In this document: piece after piece, positions 6,899-13,398 of the stretch
How positions within the stretch are numbered: position 1 is the first letter of the stretch
Layout of the letters: every line of letters starts with the position of its first letter
DNA from: a virus
Length of the DNA: 20,048 bases
Reading direction: 5' to 3' (one strand)
Virus record (IMG/VR): IMGVR_UViG_3300035034_000272
Span: 1 to 20,048 of that record
The notes under the pieces: generated by a model
What the model saw: only the letters and a program-made list of their open reading frames with translations
Databases searched by the model: none
What the model was told of the DNA's origin: nothing
Translations under genes and position numbers: made by a program

Positions 6899-7290
6899 GT
6901 GTAAACAGTAAACAAAAAGGAAGTAGAATAGAACGACAAGCCTGCAAATTATTAAAGGGGTTTGATGGTAGAATTGAAGCTAGACGTTCTCAGCAGTTCA
7001 GTGGAGTACGTACAGATGATACTAGTGCAGATATTCTAACAAATATAGAGTGTATTCGATTTGAGATTAAAGGCGGATACAATGATGTTAGTATTTACAA
7101 TTCTGTATGTAAAGAATGGATAGAAACAGCTAGAAAAGAGACACCTGCAGGGAAACATTGGTGTATATTACGTAAGAAGGACTACCAAAAATGGACAATA
7201 ATCACTGAACTAGAAGGGATGGTAGTAGAGACAGACGAAGTAAAAGCAATGATCGAACATATAATGACAATGTATAATTTTACACTATGA
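6895..7290 (+). CDS. Hjc-like Holliday junction resolvase (PD-(D/E)XK)
   Basis: A 131-residue nuclease. The pattern is E13 in GSRIERQACKLL (9-20), then RRSQQFSGV (30-38), then SADI with D46, then FEIKGG (56-61) with E57 and K59. This E...D...ExK order is the PD-(D/E)XK catalytic core, and the opening KQKGSRIER resembles archaeal Hjc and phage resolvases of similar length. It would cut four-way junctions formed during replication or recombination before packaging. The gene overlaps the primase and the following exonuclease through ATGA junctions, consistent with joint expression. A VRR-NUC-type nuclease is the main alternative. Fold assignment is firm; junction specificity is inferred. Confidence 0.78.
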   Translation: MSVNSKQKGSRIERQACKLLKGFDGRIEARRSQQFSGVRTDDTSADILTNIECIRFEIKGGYNDVSIYNSVCKEWIETARKETPAGKHWCILRKKDYQKWTIITELEGMVVETDEVKAMIEHIMTMYNFTL

Positions 7291-8324
7291 CATTAGTAAT
7301 ACCAAGAACAAAAGCAGTTAAATCTCACATGAGATTAGGACATACTCCTATTTCTTATAGCTCTCTAAAGAAGTTACGAGAAGGGGGAATTCATAATTAT
7401 TATAGATATAAAGAAAGAGAGCTAGAACCTGATACATCTCCCAGCCTATCTTTAGGCACGTTAATAGATGAGTATTTTCTCAATAGAGAGGAATTTGATG
7501 ATAAGTACATACTAGATGATACAGAAGGACCAAGTTCTCCTAATCAGCAGGAATTTTGCAGGCTAGTTAATGAGGGGGTAGATATAGATGAAGCGTATAA
7601 ACGCTCCTATAAAAATCCTCCTAAAACATCATCTATTCTCTATAAAAAAGCAGTAGAACTATATGAGGATAATGAAGATTTCATAAAGCTGTTACCTAAA
7701 TTAGCTTCTAAACAGGGATATTCTAACGATGATTCTTTTATATTAAGTCAGATCAAGATGAATTTCTTAGGTCATAAGGTGCTATCTCAGATTATGGGAT
7801 ATATTGATGATGCTCCAGAACATATAGAAGTTAAAACTCACTTTAAACTGAAAGGTTTATTTAGTGATTTACCTGTAAGGGGTGAGATAGATTTACTTAT
7901 TATAGATCATGAACAACAACTGATCTCCCATTTTGATTTAAAGAGTACAAATTATCATCTGTGCAACTTCTTGTGGGAAGTGAATAAAAGGGACTATGCT
8001 ATGCAGGTTGTTCTCTATGATCAGATATTATTAGATATAATCAGTAGAAGTGATAAGTACAAAAATTATGAAGTAACTCAACCCAGTATTATATCAGCTA
8101 GAACTACAGGTTCTTATGATGTAGCTATCTTTCAATTACCTGAAGAGTGGTATAATCAAGAGGTAAGGAAACTCAGAGATGACTTTGCTCTACTTACCTG
8201 GCACTATGAGAACAACAAGTTCAAATATCCTAAAGAATACTACGAAGGTAACGGTATTATAGAATTACCTTTTGTAGAGGACAGAGACTTATGGAAAGAA
8301 AGAATAGAGCAATCGCTAGCTTAG
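7287..8324 (+). CDS. RecE/Cas4-like PD-(D/E)XK exonuclease
   Basis: A 345-residue nuclease. The front has YSSLKKLREGG (24-34) and LSLGTLIDEYFL (55-66), which match the opening of RecE-C/exonuclease VIII-like and Cas4-like proteins. The catalytic core is VRGEIDLLI (197-205) with D202, HFDLKST (215-221) with D217 and K219, and a later Q240xxxY244 typical of RecB-type nucleases. It probably degrades one strand at DNA ends to give single strands for the Sak4-like ATPase, as in lambda Red-type recombination. It has no clear four-cysteine iron-sulphur cluster, which argues against true Cas4. The start overlaps the resolvase stop. The end overlaps the uracil-DNA glycosylase start by 34 bases. Confidence 0.8.
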   Translation: MTLVIPRTKAVKSHMRLGHTPISYSSLKKLREGGIHNYYRYKERELEPDTSPSLSLGTLIDEYFLNREEFDDKYILDDTEGPSSPNQQEFCRLVNEGVDIDEAYKRSYKNPPKTSSILYKKAVELYEDNEDFIKLLPKLASKQGYSNDDSFILSQIKMNFLGHKVLSQIMGYIDDAPEHIEVKTHFKLKGLFSDLPVRGEIDLLIIDHEQQLISHFDLKSTNYHLCNFLWEVNKRDYAMQVVLYDQILLDIISRSDKYKNYEVTQPSIISARTTGSYDVAIFQLPEEWYNQEVRKLRDDFALLTWHYENNKFKYPKEYYEGNGIIELPFVEDRDLWKERIEQSLA

Positions 8325-8968
8325 GAGAATCCTGGGGTCACTTTATACAGCATGAATTTAATAAGCCTTATATAGCTAAAATAGGACGAGAAGTAAATAG
8401 GTTAAGGAAACTAACAACTGTCTATCCTAGTAAAGAGGCTATATTTAGGGCTTTTAAGTTAACTCCTTTCAAAGATGTTAGAGTAGTCATAGTAGGTCAA
8501 GACCCTTATTATAATGGACAGGCAGATGGGTTAGCTTTTAGCACCCATCAGAAAGTTATGCCAGCTTCTTTGTCAAATATTTTAAAAGAGATAGAAGACG
8601 ACTTAGGTATAGATGTCTATGACAATCCTGATTTAACCAGATGGGCAGTGCAAGATGTGTTTTTGATAAACACTACATTGACTGTTAACAAAGGTCAGCC
8701 AGGATCTCACTCTAGGTTAGGTTGGAATAGGTTTACAGGTAAAGTTCTTAAGGGACTGAGCCTGTCTCCTGTTCCGACTGTTTTTATGCTTTGGGGCTCT
8801 CATGCTAGAGGGTTAAAACACCTTATAGATCCCATAAATCACTTAATATTAGAATCATCGCACCCTTCTCCTAGATCAGCAGATAAAGGATTTTTAGGGT
8901 GTAGGCATTTTAGTAAGTGTAATACATTTTTAACAAACAATAACTTAAATCCAATAAACTGGAAATAA
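8291..8968 (+). CDS. ung: Family 1 uracil-DNA glycosylase
   Basis: A 225-residue enzyme that removes uracil from DNA. Diagnostic motifs are GQDPYY (69-74) with catalytic D71, NTTLTV (127-132), the leucine-loop motif HPSPRSA (191-197) with H191, and RHFSKCN (205-211) followed by the ending NPINWK. Length matches bacterial Ung. Two small departures from the E. coli motif are visible: Tyr replaces His after GQDPY, and the next loop is one residue shorter. The start lies within the end of the exonuclease gene (34-base overlap); no later ATG would keep the whole N-terminal helix. Presence of Ung suggests the phage genome contains thymine, not uracil. It could also serve replication, as UDG does in some viruses. 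Confidence 0.95.
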   Translation: MERKNRAIASLGESWGHFIQHEFNKPYIAKIGREVNRLRKLTTVYPSKEAIFRAFKLTPFKDVRVVIVGQDPYYNGQADGLAFSTHQKVMPASLSNILKEIEDDLGIDVYDNPDLTRWAVQDVFLINTTLTVNKGQPGSHSRLGWNRFTGKVLKGLSLSPVPTVFMLWGSHARGLKHLIDPINHLILESSHPSPRSADKGFLGCRHFSKCNTFLTNNNLNPINWK

Positions 8969-9450
8969 TGGATAAAATATCAATCGCACTAGAAAATGGT
9001 AAAGAAGGCTCTTTAGAAGTAGTAGAAGAGTTGTTTCAAATAGACGAAGCTAATCATAATATGTTACGGGTATTTCAGTCTCCTAACTTCTTTGGTAAGC
9101 CTGTAACAATAGGTTATATGGTTCGTGAAGTTCAAGGAGAGGATGATCGTCCTACTGTTCAAATAACTGTAAAAGCTGCTGTTTGTGCAGACTCAGATAC
9201 ATTTGATGCACGACATGGATCTGAAGTAGTTATTGGTAGACTCATGCTTGCAGATGACACTGAATCTTTATGTACTATCAGTGTTAAAGGAAGATCTTAT
9301 GTTATGAATCTATCTAGAGGACTACTAGCTCAAAAAGCTCATGCTTTAGCTGAGTACCTAGAATCTAGAAAAGAAATGCTTTCTGATTTACGTCAACATG
9401 AGCAGTCAATGAAAACGATACTTGGAAATGAATTTTCTGAGTTTAAATAA
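8968..9450 (+). CDS. Unknown protein
   Basis: A 160-residue acidic soluble protein that I do not recognise. Residues of about 30 to 125 alternate short strands and turns (VTIGYMVREV, TVQITVKAAV, SEVVIGRLML, CTISVKGRSYVMNL), suggesting a compact beta-rich domain. Residues 126-160 form a charged helix (AHALAEYLESRKEMLSDL). Its ATG shares one base with the ung stop (TAATG), so translation is coupled. A hairpin follows the stop. Context gives only a DNA-metabolism setting. A DNA-binding or inhibitor role is possible but not supported by a motif. Confidence 0.8.
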   Translation: MDKISIALENGKEGSLEVVEELFQIDEANHNMLRVFQSPNFFGKPVTIGYMVREVQGEDDRPTVQITVKAAVCADSDTFDARHGSEVVIGRLMLADDTESLCTISVKGRSYVMNLSRGLLAQKAHALAEYLESRKEMLSDLRQHEQSMKTILGNEFSEFK

Positions 9451-9457
9451 ATCTAAT

Positions 9458-9480
9458 AAGGGGGTTTAACAGCTCCCTTT
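9458..9480 (+). terminator. Possible weak terminator or leader hairpin
   Basis: AAGGGGG (9458-9464) pairs with CTCCCTT (9473-9479) including one G-T pair, with an 8-base loop. The T tract is short (TTTC), so termination would be partial. The hairpin ends 9 bases before a strong Shine-Dalgarno site. Confidence 0.45.
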
Positions 9481-9488
9481 CATTTAAC

Positions 9489-9493
9489 GGAGG
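9489..9493 (+). promoter_or_regulatory. Strong Shine-Dalgarno site
   Basis: GGAGG lies 5 bases before the ATG at 9499. It is notable because most genes in the window have no such site. It follows directly after a hairpin. Confidence 0.7.
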
Positions 9494-9498
9494 AATTA

Positions 9499-9786
9499 AT
9501 GGCATTTGAAGAAAAGTTTAAAAAGGAAGCTAAAAAACGCTTAGAGAAACGTTTCAGAGATAGTACTATAGATGTAGGAAAAAATCGCACTGTTAATGTT
9601 AGAATGAATTTATCTAAACTTCTAAACAGATTGAATGTAGAAAGTGCATATTATATAACTCTCAATGGTTTTTTAAACTTAGCTAGGTTAATATATGTAG
9701 AAGAGAATCTTGAATCAGAATATGAAAAAGTAGAAGATGAGTTTTATAATGCTATGTCTAAACTAAGGAATAAGTTAGATGTATAA
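9499..9786 (+). CDS. Small helical protein, unknown function
   Basis: A 95-residue protein that I do not recognise. The first 20 residues are very basic (EEKFKKEAKKRLEKRF), followed by a short strand segment (KNRTVNVRMNL) and two helices. The C-terminal 30 residues are acidic (EENLESEYEKVEDEFYNAM). The charge split suggests a small nucleic-acid-binding or adaptor protein, but no motif confirms this. The start is well supported by GGAGG five bases upstream. The stop lies inside the next small gene (8-base overlap). Confidence 0.7.
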   Translation: MAFEEKFKKEAKKRLEKRFRDSTIDVGKNRTVNVRMNLSKLLNRLNVESAYYITLNGFLNLARLIYVEENLESEYEKVEDEFYNAMSKLRNKLDV

Positions 9787-9934
9787 ATATATATTAATAG
9801 TAGATGATCAAATAATAGCATCAAGTAACTTTAAATTAGAAATTAACAGAGAGTATGATATAGCATACGCTATGTATAAAGATAAACCTTTACCCTCACA
9901 AAAACCCTCAATTTGGAAATTAGAAAAAGAATAA
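9779..9934 (+). CDS. 51-residue unknown protein
   Basis: A short frame starting at ATG 9779, inside the end of the previous gene, and stopping at TAA 9932-9934, one base before the ligase ATG at 9936. It fills the gap between two genes exactly, which is the main evidence that it is real. The protein begins with a hydrophobic strand (MYKYILIVDDQIIASSNF) and continues with a helix (NREYDIAYAMYKDK) and a proline-rich turn. The layout (strand, strand, helix, KPSIWKLEKE end) looks like a small folded domain seen in other phage ORFs, but I cannot name it. Weak AAGGA lies nine bases upstream. Confidence 0.6.
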   Translation: MYKYILIVDDQIIASSNFKLEINREYDIAYAMYKDKPLPSQKPSIWKLEKE

Positions 9935-9935
9935 C

Positions 9936-11000
9936 ATGGTAACACTTTATAAGAAAGACAGTAAAGAGTATATACGGTTCTGGCAAGTGACTACTGAAGG
10001 CTCAGAGATCGTACAAACATCTGGTAGGATAGATACAGATAGTCCTGTTGAGCATAGGAAAACAGCAAAAGCTAAAAATGTAGGTAGAGCTAATGAGACC
10101 ACTCCTGAAGAACAGGCAGTCAAAGAAGCAGAAGCTATGCATGAGAAGAAGTTAAAAGAAGGATATTTTGGTTCCCAAGAAGATGCGGAAACGGTTACAT
10201 TTGTTAAGCCTATGCTCGCTAAGACTTATAAGCCAGGAAAGACAAAAGTAAAATGGGAGTCAGCATTTGTTCAACCTAAACTAGATGGGATGAGATGCTT
10301 AGCTGAAATTAAAAATGGCAAGGTAACTCTCAACTCTAGGAAGAATAGATTAATAGACACCGTACAGCACATCAATGACGCTCTTTCATCTATACCAGAT
10401 GATATTATACTTGATGGGGAACTGTATGCTCATGAGTATTCTTTTCAGGAGAATATGAGTATGATTAAGAAGTATAGGAAAGGTGAGACAGAGAAAATTT
10501 CTTACCATGTATATGATATGATTTATAGTGATCCTTTTCCTGATAGATTTAATATTGCTAGAAAATTGATTAAAGATCTTCCTGATTGTATAAAGATAGT
10601 TCCTACTGTACGATGCTTTGATCAGAACTTTTTAGAAGTTAATCACAGCCACATAGTGGGTAAAGGGTATGAAGGTACTATTATCAGACATACTACCAAA
10701 GGATATCAGATGAAGAGATCTTCATGTCTTCTTAAGTATAAAGATTTCATAGATGAATCTTATGAAATAGTAGATATTAAGCCTATGGATGCTTACCCAG
10801 AACAGGGTATAGTTATCTGTAAAACTGATCAAGATCAGGTATTTTCAGCTAGTTATAAAGGTAGTCATAAAGAACGTGAAGAGCTACTGACTAATAAGTC
10901 TGACTATGTAGGAAGAACAGCAGAGATTAGATTTTTTGAGTATACAGATGATGGAATACCAAGATTTCCTGTCTGTGTAGGCTTTAGGGAGGATAAATGA
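9936..11000 (+). CDS. ATP-dependent DNA ligase with WGR-like N-terminus
   Basis: A 354-residue ligase that seals nicks using ATP. Nucleotidyltransferase motifs are KLDGMR (115-120) with the adenylated lysine K115, SRKNR (134-138), DGELY (160-164), EGTIIR (246-251) and LLKYKDF (265-271). A beta-rich OB-like domain follows (about 275-354). Residues 1-75 form a separate domain (YIRFWQVTTEGSEIVQTSGRI) resembling WGR domains, a DNA-binding module of PARPs and of some phage ligases. The gene starts one base after the 51-residue gene's stop. The downstream gene begins in its last bases (ATGA). It fits Okazaki fragment joining and repair after the nucleases encoded upstream. An RNA ligase is unlikely given DGELY and the C-terminal OB region. 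Confidence 0.93.
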   Translation: MVTLYKKDSKEYIRFWQVTTEGSEIVQTSGRIDTDSPVEHRKTAKAKNVGRANETTPEEQAVKEAEAMHEKKLKEGYFGSQEDAETVTFVKPMLAKTYKPGKTKVKWESAFVQPKLDGMRCLAEIKNGKVTLNSRKNRLIDTVQHINDALSSIPDDIILDGELYAHEYSFQENMSMIKKYRKGETEKISYHVYDMIYSDPFPDRFNIARKLIKDLPDCIKIVPTVRCFDQNFLEVNHSHIVGKGYEGTIIRHTTKGYQMKRSSCLLKYKDFIDESYEIVDIKPMDAYPEQGIVICKTDQDQVFSASYKGSHKEREELLTNKSDYVGRTAEIRFFEYTDDGIPRFPVCVGFREDK

Positions 11001-11494
11001 AGGAAGCATTAATACTAGAAAACGACTATGTAGTAGGCCCTCTAGTGAAATCTTTCCTAGAGGAGTTCGATATCTTTGACAAAAAGACAGAATTAACTGG
11101 TTTAATACACCGTGATCATAACTTTGATCTAGTAGCAAAGTACATTAATGTACATTCTTGCTTAGTATTTTATAGTATTTTTGTGTATAGAGATCAACTA
11201 GAATCTTTTACACGTAGTATAGCAAGATACAAGTATCCCTTAGAAATTTATATGGGTAGGGCTCTCAGCAATATCGAAGACTGGGTAGATAGTCCTTCTC
11301 ATGAGTGGGAAGATAGAGGTGAGTTTTTTAAGAACTTACGTACTTGTTTTAACAAGCATAAGATTTACAGTTTTGATAGAGATTACCATAATAAGTTAAA
11401 GGTAAATAACCTTACAGAGTACTCTATGAAGTATGGTAAAGTTCACTTCAATTCAAATACAGTGCAAGTAAAACACTGGACAAAAGCAACTTAA
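10997..11494 (+). CDS. Unknown protein
   Basis: A 165-residue soluble protein without a domain that I can name. It is rich in aromatic residues (many Y, F, W, H) and mixes helices and short strands. Segments such as SCLVFYSIFVYRDQLESF (about 54-71) and PLEIYMGRAL (80-89) are the most hydrophobic but are broken by charges, so it is probably not a membrane protein. The start is well supported by AGGGAGG (10986-10992) four bases before ATG, and it overlaps the ligase stop by four bases. Its position between ligase and dNMP kinase gives no precise role. Confidence 0.8.
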   Translation: MKEALILENDYVVGPLVKSFLEEFDIFDKKTELTGLIHRDHNFDLVAKYINVHSCLVFYSIFVYRDQLESFTRSIARYKYPLEIYMGRALSNIEDWVDSPSHEWEDRGEFFKNLRTCFNKHKIYSFDRDYHNKLKVNNLTEYSMKYGKVHFNSNTVQVKHWTKAT

Positions 11495-11504
11495 TTATAG
11501 TATT

Positions 11505-11768
11505 ATGACTAATGTAGAATTTAATGAAAAGTATAAAGATCATTTAGAAGACGGGCACTATGGTTTAGATTTTGACATACTTTCAGTAACAGAATACTTA
11601 GACACCTTATTTGAAGAACTAACTCAAGATGAAGACTTTAAATATTATCAAATAAAACTGAATTTCAAAGCAACTAGGTTTTATAGTAGTCTTTCTAGGT
11701 ATGAGAATAAATTAATAGAAAAGAAGATTAATAAATTAGTAAAGGAGCATTATGGTGATAGGTATTAG
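11505..11768 (+). CDS. Small unknown protein
   Basis: An 87-residue protein, acidic in the first half (NEKYKDHLEDGHYGLDFD; ELTQDEDF) and basic at the end (YENKLIEKKINKLVKEHYGD). Predicted mostly helical. No family recognised. It starts 10 bases after the previous stop with an A/T-rich leader (attATG) and overlaps the dNMP kinase start by 17 bases. The kinase's Shine-Dalgarno site lies inside its final codons, so the two are probably co-translated. Confidence 0.7.
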   Translation: MTNVEFNEKYKDHLEDGHYGLDFDILSVTEYLDTLFEELTQDEDFKYYQIKLNFKATRFYSSLSRYENKLIEKKINKLVKEHYGDRY

Positions 11769-12597
11769 TGGTAAGATCGGCTCAGGTAAAGATACTGTAG
11801 CAAAAATTATACAATTACTTTCCGAAGAATCTAATTTAGATAAATGGAAATGGAATAATGAGGAAGATATTTTACACGATATAAATGTAGAACCTTCTGA
11901 TTCTTGCAAGTGGGAAATCAGAAGATTTGCAGACAAACTTAAAGATACTGTTTGTGATTGGATAGGATGTACCAGAGCGCAACTTGAAGATAGAGAGTTT
12001 AAAGAAAAACCTTTAGGAGAAGAGTGGAATAAGTATGTAGTAATTCCTGCTAATTCTTCAGAACCATTATCACTTGACAGTAGGGAAAAGGCTGAAAGAA
12101 TAGCTCTTACATATGGATTAAGGGTTAGTAAGAGTGGTAAAGTCTTAGAGCATTCTAGTGTAAGAGAGATAATTATGACTCCTCGTAAGATGATGCAACT
12201 ACTTGGTACAGAAGCAGGTAGAAAGATAATTCATCCTAATATTTGGGTTAATACTTTGATGAATGAGTATATTCCTTATCTTGAAAAACTCCCAACTGAC
12301 TCTAATGCTAATGTACAAAAGTATCATAGAGAACCTAAATGGCTAATACCAGATACCAGATTTCCCAATGAAGCCCAAGCTGTTAGAGATAGAGGCGGTA
12401 TTCTCATCAGAGTTAATAGACCTCCTTCACTAGAAACAAACAGACTTCCTGATTCTCTACAAGACATGAGAGAAAAGCATCCTTCAGAAACAGCATTAGA
12501 TGAGTGGACTGATTGGGATTATCTCATAGAAAACGATGGCACAATAGAACAATTATTAACTAAAGTAAAAGAAATATACAATGAGTTGGATAGATAA
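11752..12597 (+). CDS. Deoxynucleoside monophosphate kinase
   Basis: A 281-residue P-loop kinase that would phosphorylate dNMPs to dNDPs, similar in kind to T4 gene 1. Walker A is GKIGSGKDT (7-15). Further family features are RKMMQLLGTEAGR (145-157), IPDTRFPNEAQAV (199-211) and GGILIRVNRP (215-224), followed by HPSETALD (243-250). The last helix ends at the stop. At 281 residues it is a little longer than T4 gp1, the extra length lying around residues 80-130. It overlaps the preceding and following genes by 17 bases each, and has AAAGGAG four bases before the start. It works with the adjacent dCMP deaminase and ThyX in dTMP and dNTP supply. Confidence 0.85.
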   Translation: MVIGISGKIGSGKDTVAKIIQLLSEESNLDKWKWNNEEDILHDINVEPSDSCKWEIRRFADKLKDTVCDWIGCTRAQLEDREFKEKPLGEEWNKYVVIPANSSEPLSLDSREKAERIALTYGLRVSKSGKVLEHSSVREIIMTPRKMMQLLGTEAGRKIIHPNIWVNTLMNEYIPYLEKLPTDSNANVQKYHREPKWLIPDTRFPNEAQAVRDRGGILIRVNRPPSLETNRLPDSLQDMREKHPSETALDEWTDWDYLIENDGTIEQLLTKVKEIYNELDR

Positions 12598-13054
12598 ATT
12601 TATAGGACTGTGTGAACATATAGCATCATGGAGTAAAGATCCATCAACTCAAGTAGGAGCTGTTGTAGCTAATGGTAGGAATAAAATCCTGTCTATAGGC
12701 TATAATGGATTTCCTATAGGGGTAAGAGATGATATACCTCAACGTTTTGACAGACCTCAAAAGTATCAGTGGACAGAGCATGCAGAAAGAAATGCTATCT
12801 ACTCAGCTGCAGAAGAAGGTATATCTTTAAAAGGATCAACACTTTACTGTAATTACTTTCCATGTAGCGATTGTATGAGAGCTGTTATACAGTCAGGCAT
12901 TATTGAAATAGTTTACTTTGAAGAAAAGACTAATGGTGCATCTAGTGAGGTAGATATAGATCAGCAAATCTCAAGAAATATGGCTCAGGAGGCAGGTGTC
13001 AACATTTATAAATATGAAAAAACCCAAAAAAAAACTAAATCAATCTTAAATTAA
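12581..13054 (+). CDS. dCMP deaminase (zinc-dependent)
   Basis: A 157-residue enzyme converting dCMP to dUMP, the substrate of thymidylate synthase. The zinc site is visible as HAE (67-69, with H67 as ligand and E69 as proton shuttle) and PCSDC (94-98, cysteines 95 and 98). The front motif PSTQVGAVVAN (21-31) and ILSIGYNGFPIG (36-47) are characteristic of the dCMP/ComEB deaminase family. The last 20 residues are a basic tail (YKYEKTQKKTKS). The gene starts within the end of the dNMP kinase gene. Cytidine or tRNA adenosine deaminases are less likely because of the SxGYNGxP motif. Confidence 0.92.
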   Translation: MSWIDKFIGLCEHIASWSKDPSTQVGAVVANGRNKILSIGYNGFPIGVRDDIPQRFDRPQKYQWTEHAERNAIYSAAEEGISLKGSTLYCNYFPCSDCMRAVIQSGIIEIVYFEEKTNGASSEVDIDQQISRNMAQEAGVNIYKYEKTQKKTKSILN

Positions 13055-13060
13055 ATAGCT

Positions 13061-13243
13061 ATGAATAAAATAGAGCCAGCATGGATATGTTTGGATTGTG
13101 CTAAAGAAAGAGGTGCAAGAGTTCCAGAAGGTCATATACCTACATTTCATGAAGATACTTGTGGTATATGTAAAGAAGAGAAGCAGGTAACAGCGCCTAG
13201 AGATTTTGGTATAACACGTAATCTTTTAAAAGTAGAAGAATGA
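13061..13243 (+). CDS. Small zinc-ribbon protein
   Basis: A 60-residue protein with two CxxC pairs: CLDC (10-13) and CGIC (34-37), 20 residues apart, forming a likely zinc ribbon or rubredoxin-like knuckle. The tail after 45 (PRDFGITRNLLKVEE) is charged. Such proteins often bind nucleic acid or a partner protein; no catalytic motif is present. It starts seven bases after the dCMP deaminase stop. Its own TGA overlaps the next ATG (ATGA). Confidence 0.72.
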   Translation: MNKIEPAWICLDCAKERGARVPEGHIPTFHEDTCGICKEEKQVTAPRDFGITRNLLKVEE

Positions 13244-13398
13244 GTCCTATAAGAATAGGATTAATAATGCTTAGCAAAACTATTGAACAGCTAGAGAAAT
13301 CAAAGGATGCAAGAGTGGAGCAAATTGTAAATAATTTGAAACATGAAGAAGAACAGCTAGACATTTTAATCATGAATATAGAGGATAAAAATGAGTAA
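13240..13398 (+). CDS. 52-residue coiled-coil protein
   Basis: A short frame from ATG 13240 (overlapping the zinc-ribbon stop) to TAA 13396-13398, which overlaps the thyX start by 8 bases. It fills the gap between the two genes exactly, so it is probably a gene. After a short hydrophobic start (PIRIGLIMLSK) the chain is a charged helix with heptad spacing (TIEQLEKSKDARVEQIVNNL; EEEQLDILIMNIEDK), a likely coiled coil. A second in-frame ATG at 13267 would give 43 residues. Function unknown. Confidence 0.6.
   Translation: MSPIRIGLIMLSKTIEQLEKSKDARVEQIVNNLKHEEEQLDILIMNIEDKNE

Noticed and set aside
7287-8324. True Cas4 and a link to CRISPR adaptation
   Set aside because: No cysteine cluster for an iron-sulphur centre and no repeat array or cas gene nearby.
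9782-9789. TATAAATA, identical to the T4 late promoter element
   Set aside because: It begins just after the ATG of the 51-residue gene and encodes part of MYKY. No second copy was noticed before other genes, and the region holds early-type genes.
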